Source: Corylus avellana (Eukaryota; Streptophyta; Magnoliopsida; Fagales; Betulaceae). From it: DNA of 64,000 nt. A program made the position numbers and the translations under genes. The notes beneath the pieces are model-generated. The model searched no databases and was not told the origin of the DNA. It worked only from the letters and a program-made list of their open reading frames with translations. This document shows, in pieces, positions 33,671-46,339 of the stretch. Positions within the stretch are counted from its first letter, which is position 1; the number at the start of each line of letters is the position of its first letter. Location: positions 28,755,382-28,819,381 of the forward strand of contig NC_081547.1 of NCBI RefSeq assembly GCF_901000735.1. The letters run 5' to 3'.

Positions 33671-35283
33671 TCTGGTAAGAAATATGCTTTTCTTGGTGTT
33701 ATGATTTGCAGAAACAGATCAAGGAGAATCCCAAACAAAGCTATTGCCACATAATTTAGATTAGAAGTTTATCAGAAGCTATCGTATGTTATAAGGTACT
33801 TGAAAGTATTTAAGTAATGTTTTTTCACGCAAAAGTTGTTACTGCTATCATGGTATTCCCAAACATTTCTAAAATGGCAAATATAAATAGAAGAGATCAG
33901 AAGGCTGAAGATCTCCTTCATATTTCCCCTGTTGAATGCATTTGCTCTCACGTTACCATGCTGGTATGCAAAGCAAAAACACATGTATGATATCACCAAC
34001 CTTGGATGCTCTAGTAGCTCTTAGTGTAATGCATCTTCATGCATGTGCTAATAACTGCTAAATCTTGAAGGTTTAAATACCATCACTCCAAATTCAAGTT
34101 CAATGTGGTTTGGTTGCCTTCTCAATCTTAAAATAGATCAACAAGTGACGATGCGAACCAAGGGAGCTAGCAACAAGCAAGGCAATTGAATAAATATGGT
34201 ATAAACAGACTGGTACATAATCTACTGATGTATAAAATAAACCTCCCAATTCCAATCCAACACCAAGAAAATTCAAACTGAAGTTTTTGTTACTAAATCT
34301 ATTGGTTTCAAGTGGGTACACTTTAGAAATGGAATAACAAGTTTCCTACAGTTAAGCAAACAAAAAAACTTAGTAAACTCATCAACCAGCTTGATTTATC
34401 TGAATCTTTTGGTTGAAAGAAGGTATTAGAACTGCCAATTGAACCCATGTCTCCTTCTAAAACTAACCCACTATTAAGGAGATCAAACAACCTAGAAAAA
34501 GGGCATTAAGTGATGAAGAAGACAAGGAGAATCATCAATGACTGAAAGAGGAGGACATATTCAGAGATGCCACATTGTTCCATGCAGAAGTCCTGATTCT
34601 TTCAATAAGAAAGCTCATTTCCTCACCTTCAAGATATTCAATTGAATAAATATTGCATAGAACGAATACCAGAACACAAATTACCTTGCTCCTTGCCTTA
34701 CCTTCACAAGATAGTTCCCAATTTCCCTAGTCTCTGACTACTAGGAGAATTGGCTCTGCCCAAAACCAAAGTCACCCATCCTTTCAAACACTTATGGCCT
34801 CATCTTCCTTGACTGCTTTTAGCACCGTCCCAAATCTTCTCCCATCTTCGCAAAATTCAGCTATTCTCTTTATTCTTATATATAAAAGTGTATCTGTATA
34901 TATGTATGCATGTATGTATACAGACAAGCATAATTCAGTTGGAGAAGTATATGGAAGTATGAATAAAGCTAATTCAAGCATGAAATAAGCAAAAAAAAGC
35001 ATACTGAATTAACATAAACCCTAACAATTCGCAAAGAATCGAAAGATATAACCATGAATTCAACAAAATTGAACATCAAAAAAACAAAAAATTATTGCAA
35101 TTGAAGATCTGATGACCGATCATTACCACACAGAGAGCGTTTTCTTACAAAAGATCACACACACGAAACGATCCGAATCAATATACAAAAGCATAGACGT
35201 AGGCACCACAAAATCCACCAAATTATCCACGAGCGAAAGTACAAAGACCGAGCTCACCTAGTCCGTAGTCGGCTTGTTAAGTC

Positions 35284-35715
35284 TCACCGCTTGCTATCGT
35301 AATCGACGATCTCGGAGTCGGTAACAGACCTGGAGTGCTGCACTATGGACCGTCCGATGGAATTGATCCAGTCCTCCTTCTCCTTCTCTGAGTCGGCGAT
35401 GAAGTACATGGTCTCGGCCCGGGTGGAGAGCTCGAAGGCGTACTGTTTGTTGAGGACGTCCTCGGCGCCCTTGACGGTGAGGCAGCTGGCCACTGGGATG
35501 ACGCCACGTGGCGTAGAGACGCGGGTGACAGTGGATTCCTTGAACCAGAAGAGCTTGCCTTGCTTGAGCACGAACCAGCGGCGGCGCCACGTCTTGATGT
35601 ACTCGCCTTGCTTCATCAGCCACCCGGTGCGCTCTGGGTTCGACCAGAACTCCACGCCGTCGTAGTTATTGGGCTTCTCCGCCTGGCCCGTCGCGGCCCG
35701 CCATAGGCTCGCCAT
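35284..35715 (-). CDS. PH1: Pleckstrin-homology domain protein 1 (PH1-like), 143 residues, copy A
   Basis: A single-exon frame from MASLWRAATGQ to DYDSKR, almost all of it one PH domain (about residues 28-128). Visible features are the basic phosphoinositide-binding loop between strands 1 and 2 (KQGEYIKTWRRRWFVLKQG), the conserved STPRGVI segment and the C-terminal helix with the invariant Trp (KEKEDWINSIGRSIVQ). It closely matches Arabidopsis AtPH1, which as I recall binds PI3P on late endosomes and affects NRAMP metal-transporter sorting. GC content is higher than in the flanks. The coding sequence has no intron; its 5' end faces the exon-like segment at 36.8 kb. An identical copy lies at 61780-62211 and a broken relative at 51341-51520. 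Confidence 0.95.
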   Translation of the reverse strand: MASLWRAATGQAEKPNNYDGVEFWSNPERTGWLMKQGEYIKTWRRRWFVLKQGKLFWFKESTVTRVSTPRGVIPVASCLTVKGAEDVLNKQYAFELSTRAETMYFIADSEKEKEDWINSIGRSIVQHSRSVTDSEIVDYDSKR

Positions 35716-36652
35716 TGGACTTTGGGGTTTCCGGGTTCGGGTTAAGAGCGTTGAATGATCGTTGGTGATATGGAAAGGGAATAAAGAGAGAGCTGTCGTG
35801 CCGGACAGAATTTTGGGATTATTTTGTTGTTGTATTTTGCTTTATTTGCTTTTAGTTTTAGTTTTTTAGTCTTTATTTTGGATAAATTTATGAATGTACC
35901 CGTCAAACTTTGTATATTTGTGAATATGCCCCTTAGTATATTTAACATGAGGTTATTAAAATCAAATCAAGATATATGGTTATGTTTTTTTAGGTATATC
36001 ATTCTTGGTCTTTGAAATATAGTTCTCACTCAATTTCATATCTAAAACATAAAGAGCATGAATTTCATTCTTAATTTAACCATTCCATCTAAACTAATTA
36101 CCATACTCTTTACAAAAATTGAGGACCACCTAACTTTTTTACAATTTTGGTCACACTATCAACTTCTATAATGATAATATTAGTTTGATGACAAAAGGAC
36201 ATTAGCAAAATTCAAACTTTTAAAATATAAGAATTAAATTGAAATCTATCATATATTTTAGAGATTAAAAATATAGTTTAGTGTAGAATTAAGGGATTTA
36301 CTGATGATGTTTAAATGGGAAAATGACAAATAGCAATTTTTTAAGTACTTTTTTTTTTTTTTAAATTACAATTATTAATTTAAGGATTGGTTTTCACTAT
36401 TACATTATCTTACTTGTATGATAATCGTATAAAAATATATTAAATAGTATTACTCGCATAAAATATACAAAAATGATATAGATGCAATTATGTAATAACT
36501 AATATAACATGCTATTGAATCATATGCCACCTAATTACCAATCATCGTAAGCAAGTTTCACACCCCAAATTTTGATCATGAAATGAAAGCAAATTTGTAA
36601 CACCCAACATTTACATAAATGACCCATTATCAAAATGAGTAGTTATATTTAA

Positions 36653-36760
36653 GGGGTAGCTCAATCGGCTGTGAACAACGTCTCATGAAGCAGAGGTTAC
36701 TAGTTCGAATCTCTCGTCTTATTTCCTTGTGTGATATGAAAAAAAAAAAAAAAAAAAAAA
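36653..36760 (+). mobile_element. tRNA-derived SINE with poly(A) tail, copy A
   Basis: It starts ggggtagctcaatcggctgt, containing box A (TAGCTCAATCGG, 36657-36668). Box B is AGTTCGAATCT (36702-36712). It ends in 22 adenines (36739-36760). The head matches the minus-strand SINE at 411-534 with a gaagcagaggt-actagttcg block in common. No clear target duplication was found. Confidence 0.75.
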
Positions 36761-36789
36761 CAGCTCAATTCTCAGGAACCTTCTGGAAT

Positions 36790-37141
36790 GTGGTAGGCCC
36801 AAAAGCCAATGGCTTTTGAATTGGCTTGGACACGTGGGAATGTGGGATTCATTCAGCCTGCGGGAACCCTAATCTCTCACTTTCCCAAATATCACGCCCT
36901 TCGCCTCCTTTCACACACCATCTTCTTCCTTGAGTTCCTTCACACCCCTCTGCGCCTAACAAATGGATTGGGAGACCACGGTGCGCGAGTTGCGGCGGAC
37001 CGGGGGAAGGATTGCCTGGTCCGCCTCAACTCGCGCATGATGGCCTTGCCTCTCTCTGTAGCCCGATTCACGACAACACCTGCTTAGATTTGTGGGAAGC
37101 AGAATAAGAATTCACATACCTGAATTCTTCAATTTTGAAGG
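36790..37141 (+). other. Promoter-like and exon-like segment with small ORF and hairpin, copy A
   Basis: Features of a plant promoter and first exon occur together: aggccca (36795-36801, site II-like), acacgtgg (G-box-like, 36829-36836), aaccctaa (36864-36871, telo-box) and a splice-donor-like aag|gtaagaag at 37141. A 25-codon ATG frame (36964-37041, MDWETTVRELRR...) contains a near-perfect hairpin. A 92-residue frame from ATG 36809 overlaps it but has no recognisable domain. I found no matching downstream exon before the repeats at 39 kb, so this could be the start of a non-coding RNA or of a gene cut off in this copy. Confidence 0.4.
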
Positions 37142-39280
37142 TAAGAAGTATTACTTTTGAATTACACTGACTTGCGTATGTGATTTGGGATTTTGCATTT
37201 CAACTTTTGATTAATTTATTACGAATTGATGAACTGATCAAAGATATTAGGGATTTTGGTTCTTCTTAATGTTCTTTTGGGTCCTAATTCTTTCTCTGAG
37301 CTTAAGAATTGCTTGCACCATCAACATGTTTAAAACTAAATTTCCTTTATTGATGTTTGAGATGGGCTTGGGGCTTTGGCTGTTAACTTCGATTGGTAAT
37401 TGATTAGTAAGAGTAATATTTCAGAACCTGATTTGTATGGATATGCCAAGCATTCACCCCCTATTTCTTAAGATAAGTTGTTTCCCATAAATTGCATTTA
37501 CACTTTCTGTGGTTTCTATTGGCAACCCTTAGCTTTTATTTCTGTTTAATGCATTGTGATTCAACAATTGTATATTGTAAAAGTTCAGCGGAAAGGGTAT
37601 CAGATTCCATGGATTTAGGTTTTGTTTGATTCGGCGGAAAACATCTCGACAGAAATTTTCCATAAGAAAACATTGATTACGGTAAAAACATTTCACACTG
37701 AAATAGTTAGAAGAAGAAAAAAACTTTAATTGTGTTCAGAAACCTACCTACCACGTGGTAGCCTTTAGTTTGTGGAATGAACATTAGTCAAATCTGCTCT
37801 GCTTCAAATGGTCCATTGATGGAGGCTAGAAAAGTCAGATTTTAATATGTCTTTTTAATTGAATATATTAAAAATTAAACATCTCAAAATTTATTCTCTA
37901 TTCTGAGCTGGGTACTTCTCTATTACGTTCTCTGTTTTGGTACTGGAGTGGCGGGGCCCTTTGTACACCTCATGCCTCATGGGTTTGAAGTCTTAAACAG
38001 TAGCTTTTGTCATGGCTGACATCTCATTTTGATACGTGCTTTTTTATATGGGCGGAAAGAGAAAGCGCCAAAAAAAAAAAAAAAAAAAGTGAGAGAAATG
38101 TTAAATATTGGATCATGTCATGTCGGCATGGTTAGATAAAAATTAGATGCTTTTACAGTATTTAGTATTTCTTTTTCCTTTTGGTTTGCTGGCAACAACT
38201 TGCTGGCAACGTTGTTGGATGAAAGTTGTATACTTTTATAGAATCTGTGTATACTTGTATAGTGATTAGGGGAATGCGATCAAGAAGCCAAGAGAGCTAG
38301 CCTTCATGAATTCACTAAGCTTCTTTCCCTTGATTGCGACACTCACAGTCGACCTGGTCCTGGATTATAATAACCTTTTTTCACTTCAAATCATCCACTT
38401 GTTTTCTCTTTGCTGCCGGCCCAAAAAGTAAAAAGAATAATAATAATAATAAAAAAAGCAACTTCTCTTTGCTGTTTTAAGTCCAATTGTGATTCATGGA
38501 TAATCATTTATTCTTTCATTTTTACTTATAAAAAAAAAAGTGATTCATGGATAATCATTTTGCACACTTATTTTACATAGATGACAGTATGATTTTAATA
38601 TTGATAGCTAGTATCTCTCTGGAGAGCATTGTGGTAGCTTTCATATGAATTCTTCAGATTAAAAAACAGTATCGGAGTGTTACAACTCTCCATGAAGCAT
38701 CGTATCCTCTGATAGATCAAGAAAGCGACTCCTTGAAAAAAGAAAAAAAAAAAGAAGAAAAATCAAGAGGTTAGAAGTTAAATTACCTCTAAGTGGGAGT
38801 CCTTCAAACTTAGAGAGACACAACCAACAAGAACGTACTCCTCTCTCTATTCTTCTCTTCTCTCTCACTAGGTCTGGGGTGGTTAGAAAAATGCATAGGG
38901 AGGTTTAGGGTTTATCCTAAGCCTTCTTATAGAGCCTCTCCTTGCAGGTATGGTCAAAAGAAATGGTTCCTTTTTTTTAAAAAAAGATGTATGTGCAGAA
39001 ACAAAAGTTCGTTGAAAACGTTGAACGTTCTTTGACAATCGTTCAAATCCAATTTCGAACGTCTCTTGACAACGATAGTTTGAATAACTCTCGATTGTCG
39101 TAGTGTTTTAAAATAATATTTAAAGGGTCCTTTTAAATAACTTTAAAATACATTTTATTTATTAGGGAATTTGTAATATTAAAACATGCAAGAAATTGTA
39201 TAGTAGGGCAATCTTCATTGTTCTATTTTATTTCTATTCAAATAGTGGTGTTAATTATGTGGGACATTACACCTTCACTG
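37142..39280. other. Spacer downstream of the exon-like segment
   Basis: AT-rich sequence with no supported coding exon. It includes A-runs at 38071-38088 and 38745-38756, and a 17-base direct repeat of tgattcatggataatca (38490s and 38541-38557). Confidence 0.45.
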
Positions 39281-39780
39281 TAGCTCATTTTAGAAAAATA
39301 ATTTCAGAATTGAGCTTGGAAGGTACAGATCTATTGATAAGTAGAAGGAACGTCGCCAATAGCTGCCACATGCTCCTCCACGCATTGCTCAAAGTTTTTG
39401 ATTGTGCAGCCATGTGCCGCCACAGTCTCCCAATTGGCCCATTGATTGTGCCATTTGACCGGTCCGACGATGAAGACTCTAGAGCTGCCGAGAACGAGAG
39501 TCCCACGTGCTGCCACACGCCTGGATTTTTTTTTTGGTGCAGCCATGCACCGCCACAATTGGCCAATCACTTAGGTGGTTGTGCCATTCGATAGATCTCT
39601 CGGTGGCCGTTCTAGTACTGTCGCCACCTTGAAGCTCACATGCTTAGCTTCAAGGCTATGCTTATTTTTTTTAATTTTTTTTCAAATTTTTTTAAATTTT
39701 AAATTTTAAATTTTTTATTTAATTTATTTTTATTTAAAAAGGACAGAAAGGGGCGACTAGTATAATTTTTTCCCTTGGGC
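39281..39780. repeat. Imperfect 133-bp-period repeat, GC-richer than surroundings
   Basis: The motif gtgcagccatg-(tg/ca)-ccgccac occurs at 39404 and again at 39537, each followed by caattggcc and ttgtgccatt. Overlapping frames on both strands (for example 39196-39594) arise from this and have no domain. The source is unknown. Confidence 0.4.
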
Positions 39781-40722
39781 GTGACCATCGGGGTTCTCAC
39801 CCGCTGTAGAATGTTCGGTTTGAGACATGACTACTGCTTGAGAAGACGAATCATGCACCCACACTTCAATTGAACTCCCATGACGTTTTCTTACGCGCCT
39901 CACAAATGCATGCGCATCGCTTTCTCCATACGCTACATGTGTCATTCGGCTCACACTTTTCACATGTTACATGTGTTCCACACATATCTCTTGACCCAAT
40001 CCGTCAACTTGATCCAAACTGATTCAATCCAATTTGGCCCAACATTGGACTTGGTCCAACGTGTCCAAGCCAATGACCCAATCTTCAACCTAGTCTAGCG
40101 GGTTCAGGCCAAACCAGCCCACTGTATTCAATCAATTCCATGGGTTTTGGGCCACACCAACCCATTCAAACAATTCACAAGTTTTGGGCCAAACCAGCCC
40201 CATTCATACCGTCCACGCCCAGTGTCCTTCAACCTCCTCAGACCCAATCCACTGGCCTAGCCAATGGCCGCGCCACCGCTAACCATCGCCGTCCCTTTGG
40301 TGTCTTCGGGTAGCCTATTACCAGCCTTCCACCTCCGTTGGCTCCTTCCATTGTATACTGCCATCACCAGCCCTCCAACAATCACCTCTGGTAGCATTTC
40401 CGGCCACTTTTTGGCAGCCTTGTTCAGCCAACTCTAGTAGCTTTCTTCGGTGAAGAACAAAAAATCCAAAACCCTTTCTTTTCTAAACTCAAGTTTAGAC
40501 ATTGAGTTTGAGAGGGGTGTTAGAAGATTTTATATTCTCCTTTATTCTATTTCCTTATATGATTTATTCTCTTCCTTACTTGGTCTAAGTTTACTTCTTT
40601 ATTACTCTTAGTCTCTCTATAAATAGAGACTATTGAAGTATACTAAAGATATAGCTCATCACTCTCTCTCTCTGCTTCCACTCTCCCTCTTCTCTGTCAT
40701 ATTCTCATCATATATTTCTACA
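39781..40722 (+). mobile_element. Truncated LTR retrotransposon, 3' end with LTR
   Basis: A candidate LTR of 205 bases (40518-40722) begins TGTTAGAAG, ends TTTCTACA and contains a TATA-like ctataaatag motif. A purine-rich tract (gagtttgagagggg) directly precedes it, as expected for the 3' LTR. The ~740 bases before it are C-rich and low in complexity with no intact frame. No gag or pol is present, so it is a remnant. Confidence 0.5.
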
Positions 40723-40929
40723 ATAAGAATTAAATTGAAATATGTCTTATACTTTAAAGACCAAAAATATAGTTTAAAATAATAGCTCCTGACTTTATTT
40801 TCTTATATTTTGGTGCGTTACCATATTCTTAAATACATGTTTGTAAGAAAAGAAATCTTAAACATGTAGATCAAAATTCGGTTTGATTTATTCCAACAAA
40901 ATACATACTCGTACAAACAGCCAAGCTAA

Positions 40930-41404
40930 TGTTGGGCATTACGAAGGAGACTTTTCTGCAATCTGATCATTTCTTCACAAAACTCTGTTTTCCTACAAAA
41001 GCAGAAGTTGAGTATATTTGCCATGTTGAAACGTTTAGAAAATTTCAGGATACAAGAAACAAAACAACTTTTGCTTTGAAAACAATATTAGAAAAAAAAA
41101 AAAGATCGAATTAACTAAGGTTACTTGTGAATTTAAATAAGGGGGAAATCCTTAGGCAAATGTTTCGATCCTTGTGTTGGCAGGTCATCACAAGGTAAGA
41201 TCACTGGAAACTCTACTTGTGTTGGCAGGTCATCTACCTATGAAGGTCTTGTGCTTGTGGTTTTGAATGAATTATTTGGAAACTTTAGGTGTGACATTTA
41301 AGGCTCAAATGCAATACTTAGGACAGACTTTAGTCACTCCATGAATTGTTTATAATAGCTAAACTTTTAAATCAAAGTTTGTAGTACATTACCTTATTTG
41401 GTCC
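40930..41404 (-). other. 3' flank of LRR receptor kinase unit 1, with a probable 3' UTR exon
   Basis: On the minus strand a donor-like aataag|gtaatg (about 41396) and an acceptor-like cttttgtag (about 40996) are conserved in position with the other units (46.5-47.0 kb and 52.1-52.6 kb). This suggests a small 3' exon that is untranslated here, because the stop codon precedes the donor. Confidence 0.45.
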
Positions 41405-44400
41405 TTATCCATGGATCCCAGCCTTTAGAAAGGCATTTTTTATTCGATGTAGTTCCCTAGTGACATCCCACATATTCATTCTTTCCTTTGCTGATTCTAA
41501 TGAACAAGTAAGACTGATCTTGAAAACTGAAAGTAGGCACTTTTGCACATTAGAATCCATCTGGCTGAGATTCTCAATAAGGATTCTTTCTTCTACTGCC
41601 TCAATATCATTGTGATCATTGTCGGTGTAGTCATCTTCTTCTGTTGCCACTGCTAATTCATTAACTTCTCTTTTGAAAAGATTTGGATCCACAATTTGCA
41701 CAAGTTTCTCTGGCAATGCCGTTGTAACAAAGTTATGAAGGCTGAAACCATCTTTAAACATAGTGTCAGTTGGCCTTTTTCCAGTGAACATCTCCAACAC
41801 AAATATTCCATAGCTATAAACATCTCCATGTGTTGATGCTTCACCACCCATTCCGTACTCTGCAATTCATAGATTACATATTCACAATTAACATGATAAT
41901 AATTTCTAGTAGTAGTTTAATACGTAATTTAAAAGATTTGGAATTTAATACTTAGAAACAAAAAAATGACAAATAATGTGTATTTTAAAATTAGAACTTG
42001 TGACTTTTTTTTTTTTTTTTGAGAAAATGGATAATAAGATAGGCTAGTATGAGAATGAGATAAACTAATAAGTTGTTCCTTAGTGTTTACTTATTTGTTG
42101 GACAAGTTAAGGGGTATGTCAAAATACTAATGTGAATAACTGAATTCATAATTTTCTATAACTTTAACCTTTCAAGATAAATGATAATTTAATATAGTAT
42201 CATATCAATGTCTTTAGGGCTATATATGCGGATGAGAATGCGGTTATTGAAAATAATCACATCCGCATCATGCGGTTACTAACTGATATCCGCATAGTTA
42301 TTGAATGTGGTTATTAACTGTTATCTACATATCATGTAATGGGCATTTTGAGCATATTTTAGTTTTTTTGGCCTATATTATGGCATATTTTAAACGATTT
42401 TAAAAATATTTTGTGCCTATTTTTAGAATTTTGGACATATTTTAGTGTTTTAATTTTCCTGCAAGCAACACATCGACACTGATTTACAACGCGCGTATTA
42501 ATTTTCCTTAGTTTGTAATATTTGTTGGGACCAATTAAGGCGTAAAATATTTATTGAATGACAATGCAGTGAAGTATTTTTATAGACACAAAAACAAAAG
42601 ATAAAAGATAAAGAATCAGCTATTTATGAATCTGTTAAATAACTGTTATGCCATGTTTGTTTGTAATTTTTTTCGTCACACACATATATATAATGACGAC
42701 TGACGATCGAGAGCTGTAAGATACCTTGAAAGTGCTGAGATTCTAAGAAGAAAGTCTCCAATTAAATACAAACAAATAAAAAAGCCTTGTAGAGTAAAAG
42801 GGTGATAAGGTCAAACTTTTACCTACCGTAAATAAAACGTTCGCATTGAACCATATATGCAGGATTTCACTTTTTAGTACATTATGGCCAAGTTCTTTAA
42901 ACATTTACTACCACAATAGCTTCACTACAATTCTAAGTATTCTTTTTTCTTGGGATTGTTGGTGTGAATTCTTCTTCTTCTTTGCTGTTGGTCTCCTCTT
43001 GACCGACATTCATTTTCATATATATAATAAATGCTTGATTTTTATTTTTTGAATTTTCACTCCTCGTGCTTTAGATCTTAATCTCAATGTATTCTTCTTT
43101 AACGACAGAGAAATGCAATTATTTTCACATATTTATCACTAATTCATGACTTGTTTAATAGTTGTCAAAATCCATCAATATATGCATGCCCTATTAATCT
43201 CTATCAAAGCCAAAATCTCTCGTATGTGACCAATATTCCCGAGCAATATATACAAAAGACCAGTTTTCTCTTCAAAAAAGTTGTTCCCACCATTTTTACA
43301 GCAGGGTTTACACGCTTTCCTTGTTCGTATTAATTTGATATATCTAATTGGCATGCTATCATAATAAGTATGGAGAGCCATAAGGAAATAAAATTGAAAA
43401 GGCTAAAATGAATATGTAGAGAGCATAGTAAAATGACATGAGTTAGTGACACTTTTCAACTTGTTCAAAATTACAATTTAGAAGATTAAAATCGAAGTAG
43501 TTACATACCTGGAGCAGCATAGCCAATAGTACCCTTTATTCCAACTGTGCTAGTTTGATTTTGAGAAACATCATTTATTGTAGAGAGGATCTTTGCCAAA
43601 CCAAAATCACTTACTTTAGCAATCATGTCATCGTCAAGAAGAACATTGCTTGGCTTCAAATCACAATGAATGATTGGTGTTTCACATTGATCATGAAGAT
43701 AATGTAGCGCAAAAGCTACATCAATTGCAATATTTAGTCTTTGAAGGAGGTTCAAATATCTTGGTGGACTTTCATTCTCTCTATCCTGGTGCAGCCACTT
43801 GTCTAAGTTTCCATTTGCCATAAATTCGTAAACTAGAGCTTTGAATTCATCGCCATTATAGTCCACGCTTGAGCAACAAGTTAAGATCTTAATGAGATTT
43901 CGATGCCGTATGTTTTTTAACGCATTACATTCAGCCATGAAACTCTTGGAAGCTCCTTTCTGTTGAAGGTTTAATACTTTCACAGCAACCATCATTTTTT
44001 CTTGATCAAGAATTCCTTGATATACTGAGCCAAAACTACCATATCCAATTAAATTGCTAGGAGAAAATCCGTTAGTAGTTTGATAGAGCTCCTTGTATGA
44101 AACATTTGAAAGAAAGTTGGTTTTGGGGAGTGTAGAAGATGATTCTTTTTTTGATTTTCTCCTCCTATAAAGGATAAGAAATGATGAAAATAGGATGAAA
44201 CATAAAACCCCACTAACAACTATGACTGTCAATTTGAATGCAGGGGATTTTCCTTGCTTCATAACTTTGACATCGCATGCTTGTAGTTTTAGTTCTGGAA
44301 TACCTCCACAAAGCTTTTTATTTCCTATCACTGATATTGCACTTGCATTTCGGAAGACTCCCTTTGTTGGTACCTCGCCCACCAAATTATTAAATGAAAG

Positions 44401-46188
44401 ATTCAAATACAGTAGAACTGAAACTTTCTGTAGATCTTTAGGAATTATTCCCGAAAAATTGTTTCGTGAAAGATCTACATGGTGAAGGTCTTTCAAGGAA
44501 GCCATAAATGTAGGCAAGTTTCCTTCAAATGAATTACCCTGCAAGTAAAGGTTTTGCAAACTCAAGCAATCTCCAATGGTTGTAGGAATCTCACCAAACA
44601 AATTGTTTTCAGATACATCCAAAATCACAATATTTTTCAAATTGCCTGCTTCCATGGGTAGGATGCCCGTGAATGAGTTATGTGATAAGTCGATTGCAAG
44701 TAATTGGGAAGAAAGACTTGTTTGTGGTATGGCTCCACTAAGGTTATTTTGGGAAATATCTAAGAATTGCAAACTTTTGCAGTTTCCAAAACTTGATGGT
44801 ATGCTTCCTTCCAATTTGTTTTGATTTAAGTAAAGATCTACCAATTGAGTGAGGTTGCCTAGAGAGGATGGTATCTGCCCCGACAATCTGTTTCTTTGCA
44901 AATCCAATCCTTGCAGCTTGTGGAACTTCCCAAAATAAGTGGGAATGGTGCCTGTGAACAGATTTTCCTCCATGCCGAGGATTCTTAAGTTAATGAGATT
45001 CTCTAATGCTGCAGGAATAATTCCAGATATTTGATTGCCATAAATATATAAATCACTGAGTTGCTTCGACAAATTTCCTATAGAATCTGGTAAACTACCT
45101 TCGAAATTGTTATCAAAAAAACCTAGCGTTTCAAGTTTGGTGCAGTTTTCCAAAGATGTTACAAAATCCAAGTCCTTGACTGAATTACTTCCAAGATTAT
45201 TTCCACCAACAACTAAAAGACTGAGACTTAGCAGGTTGCCTAGACCAGTTGGAACTTGTCCCACGAAATTGTTTCGGGTGAGATCAAGAAATTCAAGTTG
45301 GGAAGCATTGGATAGAGAAACTGGGATTGGACCAGAGAATTCGTTATCACCGATGTACAAGTACAGGAGATTAGAGAGAGTGAGGCCTATGTTGGCCGGA
45401 AGAATGCCATTAAATCGGTTAGATCCGACGTCAATGATCTTCAAAATTGATATATTGCAAAGGGAATAAGGGAACGTACCAAACAAATTATTTATCGCAA
45501 CTCCGAAGAAAACTAACCTTTGCAAATGGCCTATTTCATCTGGAATATTTCCCACGAAATAATTATACGAAAAGTGAAGTACATGGAGTGAAGAAACATT
45601 TCCCAAAGAAGGTGGGATGCCTCCCGTCAAATGATTTGAGGAAACGTCAAGCCGCACAAGCCTCTTTAAAAAGCCGAGTCCAACAGGAATATTTCCAGTA
45701 AGATTATTCCTTTGGAAGTCCAAGAATCTGAGTTGAGGACAGTTGGTGAAGTTGCTTGGAATTTCCCCTGTCAACGAGTTAATGCTAAGATTGAGATGTT
45801 GTAGCCGAAGCAAATGAGTGACTTGTTTTGGAATTACGCCGTGTAAGAAGTTGTCTGAGAGGTTGACCAACCTAAGAAAGCTGAGGTTGCCAATGTAAGG
45901 TGATATGGATCCACTTAAGGTATAGCCATGCAGGTCCAAGGCCGTAACTCTTTGATGCTTGCGGCCGCATGTAATTCCATGCCAGTTGCAGAAGTGGATA
46001 GAATTATTCCAAGAGGTGACGATGTTAAATGGGTCATTGGTTATCATCTCTTTGAATTTCAGCAAAGCCAAACGATCTGTCTCATTGGTTTGAGTGGAAG
46101 CAGCAAGAGTGGCATGTTGGAAGCATAGTAGGGTTATAGAAAAGAGAAGAATGACATCAAGGTATAAGTTGCGGCTGTGAAGCTTCAT
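41405..46188 (-). CDS. LRR receptor-like kinase, non-RD, XA21/EFR type (1,044 residues), unit 1
   Basis: Two exons, 46188-43509 and 41859-41405, join G|AG within the Glu of the APE-like motif. The N-terminus has a signal peptide (MKLHSRNLYLDVILLFSITL), then a leucine-rich cap with NETDRLALLKFKEMI and CNWHGITCG, about 20 extracellular LRRs with the plant LxGxIPxxLGNL consensus, a closing Cys pair and a membrane segment near residues 650-672. The kinase has GYGSFGSVYQG, VAVK, IIHCDLKPSN and DFGLAK. Cys replaces the Arg of HRD, marking a non-RD kinase, typical of LRR-XII immune receptors. I start at the MKLH Met, shared with unit 3 and the pseudogene; the frame is open for 21 more codons upstream. 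The single intron (1.65 kb) position is typical of the family. The ligand is unknown. Confidence 0.9.
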
Positions 46189-46339
46189 TGGTAATGGAGA
46201 GAAGCAGAATGTTGGTGACATATTGGTGTAAGGCAGAGTGAGATACAGCAAGGACTTGAATTTATGGTGTGAATTTAATTACTATAGCCAATTTTCAAGA
46301 CACGATGTACGTTCTTGGATTCTTCTTTTAAAATAGGAA

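Larger units (their letters stand above)
33095..37504. repeat. 4,410-bp block repeated exactly at 59591-64000 (copy A)
   Basis: Every stretch I compared is identical at a constant offset of 26,496: the PH1 gene, the SINE with the same 22-A tail, and all minor reading frames. Copy A has complete sequence on both sides. Copy B starts at the base after a 100-N gap and is cut by the window end, so the repeat may extend further. Copy A is probably the true locus. Confidence 0.95.

Noticed and set aside
35294..35665. Arg/His-rich frames overlapping PH1 on both strands
   Set aside because: Shadow frames of the GC-rich PH1 coding sequence.
36809..37087. A 92-residue gene
   Set aside because: No recognisable domain. 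It overlaps a promoter-like region and a hairpin that better explain the sequence, so it is kept only as an exon-like segment.
39196..39594. A 132-residue frame with opposing frames on the other strand
   Set aside because: Open frames on both strands come from a 133-base imperfect repeat; no family resemblance.
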